Below are positions 6,133 to 10,641 of a stretch of 10,641 nucleotides of DNA, one piece after another. Under the pieces are notes generated by a model. It was not told the origin of the DNA. It did no database searches and saw only the letters and a list, made by a program, of their open reading frames with translations. Source of the DNA: Propionibacteriaceae bacterium (GTDB taxonomy: Bacteria; Actinomycetota; Actinomycetes; Propionibacteriales; Propionibacteriaceae). Position 1 is the stretch's first letter; each line of letters starts with the position of its first letter. The position numbers and the translations under genes were made by a program. The stretch is from positions 1 through 10,641 of the forward strand of contig JAJTCL010000065.1 in NCBI GenBank assembly GCA_021323255.1. The letters are read 5' to 3'.

Positions 6133-6534
6133 GTGGCCGGCAAGACCGTGATCACCTTCGGCACATTCGACGTATTCCATGTCGGCCATGTCCGCGTGCT
6201 GAACCGGTCGGCAGCCCTTGGCGACCGGCTCGTCGTCGGGGTCTCCTCGGACCAGCTCAACTTCGCCAAGAAGGGCCGCAATCCGGTCTTCAGCCAGGAA
6301 GAACGCCTCGAGATCGTCGCCAATGTCAAGGCTGTTGATGCCGTGTTCATCGAGGAGAGCCTGGAGCAGAAGCGAGACTATGTCCTGGAGCACCAGGCCA
6401 GCATCTTGGTGATGGGCGACGACTGGTCGGGCAAGTTCGACTACCTCAACGACATCTGTGAGGTGGTCTACCTACCGCGTACGCCGTCGGTCTCCACGAC
6501 CGCGATCATCGAGCACATTGTCGGCAACTCCTGA
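6133..6534 (+). CDS. tagD: Glycerol-3-phosphate cytidylyltransferase (TagD-like)
   Basis: The enzyme transfers CMP from CTP to sn-glycerol-3-phosphate, making CDP-glycerol for teichoic-acid or related glycerol-phosphate polymers. The 133-residue protein matches the known small TagD/GCT type end to end: VITFGTFDVFHVGHVRVL at 6-23 with the HxGH motif at 16-19, GVSSDQLN (36-43), EERLEIVANVK (56-66), VMGDDWSGKFDYL (93-105) and the nucleotide-binding LPRTPSVSTT (114-123), where Bacillus TagD has RTEGISTT. The open frame extends to 6097, but GTG 6133 is the start: a strong GGAGGAG (6121-6127) lies 5 nt upstream and the protein then begins at the usual place. No tag/tar partner genes are nearby, so the CDP-glycerol consumer must be elsewhere. 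The Ser/Val changes in the RTxGISTT motif could allow a related substrate. Confidence 0.93.
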   Translation: MAGKTVITFGTFDVFHVGHVRVLNRSAALGDRLVVGVSSDQLNFAKKGRNPVFSQEERLEIVANVKAVDAVFIEESLEQKRDYVLEHQASILVMGDDWSGKFDYLNDICEVVYLPRTPSVSTTAIIEHIVGNS

Positions 6535-6736
6535 GCCGTACGCGGCTCGAGGGACAACGTGGCGGCCCACCGGTCTGACGAGGACAGATGGGCCAGGGCT
6601 CAGCATGACATGAGTGGACGCTCGCCCGATGAGCGGCCCCACGACCGCATCCTCACCCGTAATGTGGCGCTCAGTTGCGGCACGAGCTGGTCAAAGGGGG
6701 TCGCCAGCTTCCACCGGCGACGGCAGCCCGCGCGCT
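6535..6736. other. Intergenic stretch without a well-supported gene
   Basis: About 260 nt separate the tagD stop from the next gene at 6796. A 76-codon frame (GTG 6559 to 6789, with GAGGGA 4-5 nt before the GTG) runs through it. Its peptide is Arg/Ser/His-rich with no recognisable domain, and a good promoter candidate for the downstream gene lies inside its end, so I do not call it a gene. GGCCGCTCATCG/CGATGAGCGGCC-type GC-rich sequence is present, but I see no clear T-tailed terminator. Confidence 0.3.
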
Positions 6737-6761
6737 GTTTGAGTCTGGCGCCGCTGGGTTT
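6737..6761 (+). promoter_or_regulatory. Candidate SigB/SigF-type promoter for the DUF6328-like gene
   Basis: GTTT at 6737-6740, a 15-nt spacer and GGGTTT at 6756-6761 fit the actinobacterial general-stress/sporulation sigma consensus GTTT-N14-16-GGGTAT with one mismatch in the -10. Initiation would fall near 6768, leaving a leader of about 28 nt before the ATG at 6796, with AGAGGGATGAG as purine-rich ribosome binding region. The site is placed as expected for a two-gene transcript covering 6796-7605. The match is directly visible; use by a stress sigma factor is inferred. Confidence 0.5.
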
Positions 6762-6795
6762 TAACACTGTGAAGAGAGCAGAGGGATGAGCTGAG

Positions 6796-7320
6796 ATGAC
6801 CAATAACCGGGGCAAGGATGTCACCGATGACGTCGACCTGACCGACGGTCGTAATGAGTCACTGAACGAGCGGATGGATCGCAATTGGAACGAGCTTCTG
6901 CAGGAGCTCCGGGTGACCCAGACCGGTACCCAGATCTTCACCGGGTTCCTGCTCACCATTGCGTTCCAGTCAAGGTTCAACGAACTGACCACGTTCCAGG
7001 TTCGGGTCTATCTCATCCTCGTCACGGCTGCGGTACTGACGACCGCACTCGGATTAGCGCCGGTGAGTTTGCACCGGAGCATGTTCCGCGAGGGCGCGAA
7101 GATGATCATCGTGCAAACAGCGCACGTCATCACGCGGATCATGCTGGTGGGCGTCGCAATCATGTTGGTCGGAGCGATTCTGTTGATCTTCGATTTCGTG
7201 GTCGATCGTCGCACAGCGTTCATCGTCGCTGGTGTGACGCTCATTGTGTTGATCATCCTTGCAGCACTGCCGGGATTCCTTCGATCCAGCCGGCGCGGTC
7301 AAGACAACAAGAGCCTCTGA
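6796..7320 (+). CDS. DUF6328-like integral membrane protein
   Basis: This 174-residue protein begins with a hydrophilic, acidic N-terminus (1-27). Then comes the conserved-looking block RNESLNERMDRNWNELLQEL (19-38), continued by RVTQTGTQIFTGFLLTIAFQSRF (39-61), which I recognise as typical of actinobacterial DUF6328 proteins. Four hydrophobic segments lie at about 44-60, 71-92, 112-137 and 141-163, with a basic tail, so it should sit in the cytoplasmic membrane with both ends inside. LAPVSLHRSMFR (87-98) forms the loop after helix 2. The biochemical function is unknown to me, and transporter labels sometimes given to such proteins are not supported by any motif seen here. Start: ATG 6796 after a purine-rich stretch. 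A 12-nt gap to the next gene indicates an operon, and the sigma-B-like promoter upstream suggests stress control. Confidence 0.85.
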   Translation: MTNNRGKDVTDDVDLTDGRNESLNERMDRNWNELLQELRVTQTGTQIFTGFLLTIAFQSRFNELTTFQVRVYLILVTAAVLTTALGLAPVSLHRSMFREGAKMIIVQTAHVITRIMLVGVAIMLVGAILLIFDFVVDRRTAFIVAGVTLIVLIILAALPGFLRSSRRGQDNKSL

Positions 7321-7332
7321 AAGGAGACGATC

Positions 7333-7605
7333 ATGCCAGGCAAGAAGAAGCCAGGCCCCAGTGTCAAGGACGACAAGGTCTACGAGGCGATTCGCGATCA
7401 AGGCGGGTCAAAGGAGAAGGCCGCTCGCATCGCCAACGCCTCGGCGGCGCGTAGCCCGTCTTCGGTTGGCAAGAAGGGTGGCACGTCGGGCTCGTACGAG
7501 GACTGGAAGGTTGACGACCTGCGCAAGCGTGCCAAAGAGCTGGGGTTGTCGGGCTACTCAGGCAAGAACAAGTCCGAATTGGTGTCGATGCTGCGTAACC
7601 GCTGA
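7333..7605 (+). CDS. Small basic protein with Rho termination factor N-terminal-like (SAP-like) domain
   Basis: The protein has 90 residues and is strongly basic. Residues 9-40 (PSVKDDKVYEAIRDQG, then SKEKAARIANASA) form a helical block typical of a small actinobacterial family that I associate with DUF7218. A Ser/Gly/Lys linker follows (SSVGKKGGTSGSYEDW, 43-58). Residues 59-90 form a SAP/Rho_N-like helix-extended-helix, VDDLRKRAKELGLSGYSGKNKSELVSMLRNR in two halves, a fold that often contacts nucleic acid. The start is ATG 7333 with a strong AAAGGAG (7320-7326) 6 nt upstream. It follows the membrane-protein gene by 12 nt and is probably co-transcribed. Relatives often occur in stress-induced gene sets, which fits the promoter upstream. 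It is not Rho itself: the length is far too short and there is no ATPase domain. Confidence 0.88.
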   Translation: MPGKKKPGPSVKDDKVYEAIRDQGGSKEKAARIANASAARSPSSVGKKGGTSGSYEDWKVDDLRKRAKELGLSGYSGKNKSELVSMLRNR

Positions 7606-7610
7606 GAGGG

Positions 7611-7659
7611 CCCTGGCCGGCAGCTGGAGACGTCGTCGTGCGCCGGTTGCAAGCCAGGG
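7611..7659. terminator. GC-rich hairpin between convergent genes, possible bidirectional terminator
   Basis: CCCTGGC (7611-7617) pairs perfectly with GCCAGGG (7653-7659). The next bases CGGC (7618-7621) can pair with GCCG (7642-7645), leaving a 7-nt bulge on one side and a 20-nt loop. It lies 6 nt after the stop of the small Rho_N-like gene and 39 nt from the converging kinase reading frame. There is no T-run on either side, so it would be an intrinsic terminator of the weak actinobacterial type, or only a stabilising 3' structure. Confidence 0.4.
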
Positions 7660-7697
7660 GCTGGACGTTCGAGCGCTCCCGAGTTCGGTGCGGTTGT

Positions 7698-8084
7698 CTA
7701 GTGGACTCCCGCCTGCCGCGGTTCCAGCGGGAGGATGAGCCGGAACATGGCGCCGATGCCGCGTGGCTCCTCGCAGCTGAGATCCCCTCCGTGTGCCCGG
7801 GCGTAGCCGCGTGCGATCGCCAGCCCGAGGCCAGAGCCGCCCGCATCTCCTGCTCGACCATGATCAAGTCGTACCAGCCGCTCGAAGATCCGTTCTCGCT
7901 CTGATGGCGGGACTCCAGGTCCGGAGTCCCAGAACTCGGCGATCGCATATTGATCTTGCTCACGCACCACGACATGCACCTTGCCTTGGGATCCGGCTGC
8001 CCGCATGGCGTTGTCGATCACGTTGCGGAGAATGCTGCTGACCTTGGCGGCATCAGCGCGGGCGATGACCTCGGGTCCGCTCAT
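7698..8084 (-). CDS. HATPase_c (ATP-binding) part of a sensor histidine kinase, separated by a frame break
   Basis: This 128-residue frame holds only the catalytic ATP-binding domain of a histidine kinase. The N box is ILRNVIDNAMRAA (18-30, N25 for Mg-ATP), the G1 box is WDSGPGVP (52-59, with D53, G55 and G57), the F-box-like segment is RIFERLVRLD (65-74) and the G2 box is GGSGLGLAIARGYARAHGG (82-100). It lacks a dimerisation/phosphoacceptor domain and cannot phosphorylate itself. Its ATG at 8084 overlaps the TGA of the upstream frame as ATGA. Reading this frame back past the ATG gives G-D-V-T directly before M-S-G, which is what would follow HPE in the upstream frame of an intact kinase. It is therefore most likely the C-terminal half of one broken gene; a translationally coupled two-protein kinase is the alternative. 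Confidence 0.85.
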   Translation of the reverse strand: MSGPEVIARADAAKVSSILRNVIDNAMRAAGSQGKVHVVVREQDQYAIAEFWDSGPGVPPSERERIFERLVRLDHGRAGDAGGSGLGLAIARGYARAHGGDLSCEEPRGIGAMFRLILPLEPRQAGVH

Positions 8085-9067
8085 CGTGACGTCGCCTCAG
8101 GATGCAGTAGCCGCACTCGGTCGAGCTCGCTCTGCATCAGTGTCCGCAGCGAGATCGGCGCCAGATCAAGATCGATCCCGGCATCCAGACGGGCAGCGTC
8201 AAGCAGGCCCGAGATGAGAGCGCCGGCACGCTCGGCCTCCCGTACCAGCAATGCCTGCAGGTGCTGGCGCTCATCGCGAGCGAGCTGATCATCGTGGTGC
8301 AGCATCGTTTCGGCCGCGGCTTGTACGCCGGCGATCGGGGTCCGCAGCTCGTGCGCCGCATCTGCCAGAAAGGCCCGCGTGCGTTCCTCGGCTTGTTGAG
8401 CCCGCCTCTCCGCACCCTCGAGTTCGTCCAGCATTTCGTCGAAGGCCTGGGCAGTCTGGCCGAGTTCGGTGTCGGTACGAGTTGGCGCCAGCCGGTAGCC
8501 ACGGTTGCCCTGACTAATGGTCTTGGCCAACGCAGCCATCGAGTCGAGCGGCCGCAAGGCAACACGGACCGCCGCAGCGACCAGCACGGCACTGACCGCC
8601 AAGGCGATCACCCCAGTGATCATCAGTACCCGGCGCAGGGTACGCCGCGCTTCGGAAACAAGCGCCGCGTCGACGGCCAGGGTGAGGGTTGCGCCATCCA
8701 CTCGCGTGGGTGCGTTGAGCGTCATGGTGATGGTCTTGATCGCAGCGCCGCTGGTGATCGGCGGGCCGAATTCAGTCCCGTTTCGCAGCACCAGGTGCGC
8801 CTCGACCCCACCGGCCTGCACCCGGTTCACAATCTGCTGTGGTCCCGCCCCCGACCGGGCCAGTTGTCGGGCGAGCTGCGCCTGGCCCGCCAGCAGGGCA
8901 TTGAGGTTTCGATTGGACTGCGCAATGAAGATCGCATTGACCGCGATGCTGAGCAAGATCGACATCACTGCGAGGACGATCATCACCGCGGCGGTGACGC
9001 GCAACCTGAGCGAGACAGTATTCAGCGGGCTGCTGGCTGCCCCCGCTGGACGCTCGTCTTGGATCAC
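8081..9067 (-). CDS. Sensor histidine kinase, N-terminal part (membrane sensor, HAMP, HisKA), lacking its ATPase domain
   Basis: The 328-residue frame has a membrane segment at about 22-50, an extracytoplasmic sensor region at about 51-146, a second membrane segment at 147-170, a HAMP linker at about 171-222 (ALRPLDSMAALAKTISQG, then ELGQTAQAFDEMLDEL), and HisKA with the H box FLADAAHELRTPIAGV (233-248). H239 is the phosphoacceptor. The frame ends after LLHPEATSR at a TGA, just where an intact kinase would run on to the ATP-binding domain found in the next frame at 7698-8084. Adding one G to the GAGGCGAC stretch (about 8089-8096) restores a single protein of about 456 residues. The GTG start at 9067 overlaps the stop of the response regulator gene as GTGA, as usual for cognate pairs. 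The sensor domain gives no clue to the signal. As written, function would need partner assembly with the separate ATPase half. Confidence 0.9.
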   Translation of the reverse strand: MIQDERPAGAASSPLNTVSLRLRVTAAVMIVLAVMSILLSIAVNAIFIAQSNRNLNALLAGQAQLARQLARSGAGPQQIVNRVQAGGVEAHLVLRNGTEFGPPITSGAAIKTITMTLNAPTRVDGATLTLAVDAALVSEARRTLRRVLMITGVIALAVSAVLVAAAVRVALRPLDSMAALAKTISQGNRGYRLAPTRTDTELGQTAQAFDEMLDELEGAERRAQQAEERTRAFLADAAHELRTPIAGVQAAAETMLHHDDQLARDERQHLQALLVREAERAGALISGLLDAARLDAGIDLDLAPISLRTLMQSELDRVRLLHPEATSR

Positions 9068-9738
9068 GTTGTCGTTCCGAGCAGGTAGCCGCGGCCCCGC
9101 ACGGTGTGCACAAGTCGCGAGCGGCCACCCGCCTGGAGCTTGCGACGCAGCGAGGAGAGGTGCACTTCGACCACGTTCTCGTCAAAACCGTCGTCGCCCC
9201 AGACCGCGGTCAAGATCTGGGTCTTGCTCACCACTCTGTCTCGGTGCGCGGCGAGGTAGCCGAGCAGCCGCCGCTCGGCATCAGTCAGGTTGAGCGACTC
9301 CCCGCAACGTTGCACCAGGGTGGCGTCGTCGTTGATCACCAGGTCGTCGATGGAGATCGAGCTGCCGCCGGGCCGGCTGCGCCGCAACACGGCGTGGATC
9401 CGTGCCACTAGCTCAGCCATCGCGAAAGGCTTGACCAGGTAGGCGTCGGCGCCCCCAGAAAGACCCTGCAGTCGGTCGGCGAGGCTGTCCCGAGCTGTCA
9501 ACATCAACACCGCTGCGGCGCTGGTGGGGCGTACCACCTTGAGCAATTCGAACCCGTCGCGGCCTGGCAACATGACGTCCAAGATCACCAGATCGGGCGC
9601 AAAGGATGGCAGCAGCCTTTCAAGCTGGCTTCCGTCAGTCGCGGAGGCGAGGTGGAAACCCTGTGCAGATAACGCGGTGACGACGGGCACCCGAATTTCG
9701 TTGCTGTCCTCGACCACCAGGATCCGAGCCGCTGTCAC
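9064..9738 (-). CDS. OmpR/PhoB-type two-component response regulator
   Basis: This 224-residue transcription factor should be phosphorylated by the kinase encoded just downstream. The receiver domain (5-120) has the acidic pair E10/D11, phosphoacceptor D54 in LVILDVMLPGRDGFELL, the switch T81 in LMLTARD, and K103 in YLVKPF. The C-terminal winged helix (about 127-222) shows LTDAERRLLGYLAAHRDRVVSK in two pieces (151-172), then VEVHLSSLRRKL (190-201) as the recognition helix, and the wing VHTVRGRGYLL (210-220). The frame is open far upstream to 10161, but that part is the antisense of the oxidoreductase gene. GTG 9738 fits the family N-terminus, and a -10-like CAAAAT ends 6 nt before it, so translation may be leaderless; no Shine-Dalgarno is seen. 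An in-frame GTG at 9753 is the alternative. Confidence 0.95.
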   Translation of the reverse strand: MTAARILVVEDSNEIRVPVVTALSAQGFHLASATDGSQLERLLPSFAPDLVILDVMLPGRDGFELLKVVRPTSAAAVLMLTARDSLADRLQGLSGGADAYLVKPFAMAELVARIHAVLRRSRPGGSSISIDDLVINDDATLVQRCGESLNLTDAERRLLGYLAAHRDRVVSKTQILTAVWGDDGFDENVVEVHLSSLRRKLQAGGRSRLVHTVRGRGYLLGTTT

Positions 9739-9744
9739 ACGGTC

Positions 9745-9773
9745 ATTTTGCACGGTCGCCGAGAGCAGGCGAA
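9745..9773 (-). promoter_or_regulatory. Candidate leaderless promoter for the response regulator gene
   Basis: On the minus strand TTCGCC (9768-9773), a 17-nt spacer and CAAAAT (9745-9750) form a weak -35/-10 pair. The -10 ends 6 nt before the GTG at 9738, so the transcript would begin at or next to the start codon. Leaderless starts are common in actinobacteria, and no ribosome binding site is present to contradict this. Confidence 0.4.
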
Positions 9774-9783
9774 TCGACAGAAC

Positions 9784-9789
9784 TAATCT
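9784..9789 (+). promoter_or_regulatory. Candidate -10 element of a leaderless promoter for the oxidoreductase gene
   Basis: TAATCT lies 7 nt before the ATG at 9797, the spacing expected for a leaderless transcript, and no Shine-Dalgarno sequence precedes this ATG. No convincing -35 is visible at normal spacing. It sits back to back with the candidate promoter of the response regulator, 58 nt separating the two start codons. Confidence 0.35.
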
Positions 9790-9796
9790 TTCCGGC

Positions 9797-10641
9797 ATGG
9801 AGGCTGCAAAGGCGAAGCAGGTGGCGATTCTAGGTGCCGGCATGATCGGCGACGTGCACCGGCGGGCTGCGGTGCTGGCAGGAGCCGAGATACTCGGGGT
9901 GATGGCGTCCAGCCCAGAGCGCTCTCGGGAAGTCGCCGAGGCCTGGGGGGTCGAGCAGGCGTACGGCAGTATCTCCGAAGTCGCGGAGAGCAAAGCGGAG
10001 GTCGTGCACATCTGTACGCCGAACGCCTCCCACGTTCCGTATGCGATCGCTTTGATGAAGGCCGGCAAACATGTGCTCTGCGAAAAGCCTCTCGGCGTCA
10101 GCCTGGACGATGCACAGCTGGCGGCACGGGTTGCCGAGGATGCCGGTGTGGTCAATACCATCCCCTTCGCCTACCGGTTTCACCCGATGGCGCGTGAGAT
10201 GCGAGCGCTGGTGGGGTCCGAGGAGTTCGGCGGGATCAACCTGATTCACGGCAGCTATCTGCAGGACTGGTTGCTCAACCCCCGGGCCACCAGCTGGCGG
10301 GTCGATCCCAAGGCCGGCGGACCGTCTCGAGCGTTCGGAGACATCGGCTCGCATTGGTGCGATCTCATGGAGTGGATAACCGGTGACCGGATCGCCCGTC
10401 TCGTCGCGACTACGTCCATCACGATCAAGCAGCGGCCAGCCGCGACCGCGGCCACCATGAGCGCGGTCGAGAGCGACGCGCCGCTGGTGGATGTGCAGAC
10501 CGAAGACAGCGCCTTGATCATGTTCCGCACGGCGAACGACATCGCCGGATCCGCTGTGATCAGCCAGCTCAGTGCTGGCCGCAAGAACCGCCTCTGGATC
10601 GAGGTGGACGGCATGCACCAGAGCGCAGTCTTCGATCAAGA
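9797..10641 (+). CDS. Gfo/Idh/MocA family NAD(P)-dependent oxidoreductase (3' end beyond window)
   Basis: The frame was translated by hand from ATG 9797 and is open to the right edge (281 codons). The N-terminal Rossmann domain has the dinucleotide-binding GAGMIGDVH (13-21), then VVHICTPNASH (69-79) and the family hallmark CEKPLG (95-100), where K97 is the conserved lysine. The C-terminal alpha/beta domain begins near 122 with FAYRFHPMAREM (124-135), then SWRVDPKAGG (166-175) and GDIGSHWCDL (181-190), where H186 is the expected catalytic histidine. Members oxidise or reduce sugars, inositols and similar polyols; the exact substrate cannot be read here. An acidic, alanine-rich stretch (about 222-240) lies between core elements. 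The gene is divergent from the response regulator, with start codons 58 nt apart, so the two-component system might control it, but this is inference. Confidence 0.93.
   Translation, partial: MEAAKAKQVAILGAGMIGDVHRRAAVLAGAEILGVMASSPERSREVAEAWGVEQAYGSISEVAESKAEVVHICTPNASHVPYAIALMKAGKHVLCEKPLGVSLDDAQLAARVAEDAGVVNTIPFAYRFHPMAREMRALVGSEEFGGINLIHGSYLQDWLLNPRATSWRVDPKAGGPSRAFGDIGSHWCDLMEWITGDRIARLVATTSITIKQRPAATAATMSAVESDAPLVDVQTEDSALIMFRTANDIAGSAVISQLSAGRKNRLWIEVDGMHQSAVFDQ

Noticed and set aside
6559..6789. A possible 76-residue gene between tagD and the DUF6328-like gene
   Set aside because: It has a passable ribosome binding site, but its composition is not protein-like and the best promoter for the next gene lies inside it.
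7364..7975. A 203-codon minus-strand frame overlapping the Rho_N-like gene and the kinase ATPase frame
   Set aside because: It runs out of frame with a clear HATPase domain and antisense to a conserved small protein, and has no domain of its own.
9739..10161. A 141-codon N-terminal extension of the response regulator
   Set aside because: It is the antisense of the Gfo/Idh/MocA gene, and OmpR-type regulators begin just before the receiver domain, as at 9738.

Overview
The window is high-GC bacterial DNA with dense genes, frequent GTG starts, 4-nt ATGA/GTGA gene overlaps, weak or absent Shine-Dalgarno sites at some starts, and several actinobacterial gene types (a DUF6328-like membrane protein, a small Rho_N-like protein, and an AsnC regulator next to a guanidine-modifying enzyme and rocD, an order I recall from Mycobacterium tuberculosis Rv2324-Rv2322c). 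I infer an actinobacterium, possibly Propionibacteriales. This rests on protein style and gene order, not on a database search. No tRNA, rRNA, CRISPR array, transposase or phage gene was seen. It reads as ordinary chromosome with some unusual intergenic structure.

Layout, left to right. (1) 1-2199, minus strand: panB and panC (pantothenate synthesis, overlapping by 4 nt), followed 17 nt later by a partial gene of unknown function that runs off the left edge. (2) 2200-2409: a gap before panB carrying a nested set of perfect and near-perfect inverted repeats with centres exactly 30 bp apart. (3) 2410-5169: an Lrp/AsnC-type regulator (minus) divergent from a two-gene plus-strand operon, a guanidine-modifying-superfamily enzyme and ornithine aminotransferase (rocD). 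Together these look like a regulated arginine/ornithine catabolic unit. (4) 5352-6534, plus: a class I SAM-dependent methyltransferase and a TagD-like glycerol-3-phosphate cytidylyltransferase, each apparently independent. (5) 6737-7605, plus: a candidate alternative-sigma (SigB/SigF-like) promoter, a DUF6328-like four-helix membrane protein and a small basic Rho_N-like protein, a possible stress-response pair. (6) 7698-9738, minus: a two-component system with an OmpR-type response regulator followed by a sensor kinase whose reading frame is broken between the HisKA and ATPase domains. (7) 9797 to the right edge, plus: a Gfo/Idh/MocA oxidoreductase, 3'-truncated, divergent from the response regulator.

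The points most worth a second look are the composite dyad before panB (2286-2376), the split histidine kinase (about 8081-8096, consistent with one lost G), the arginine-degradation cassette, and the sigma-B-like promoter at 6737-6761.
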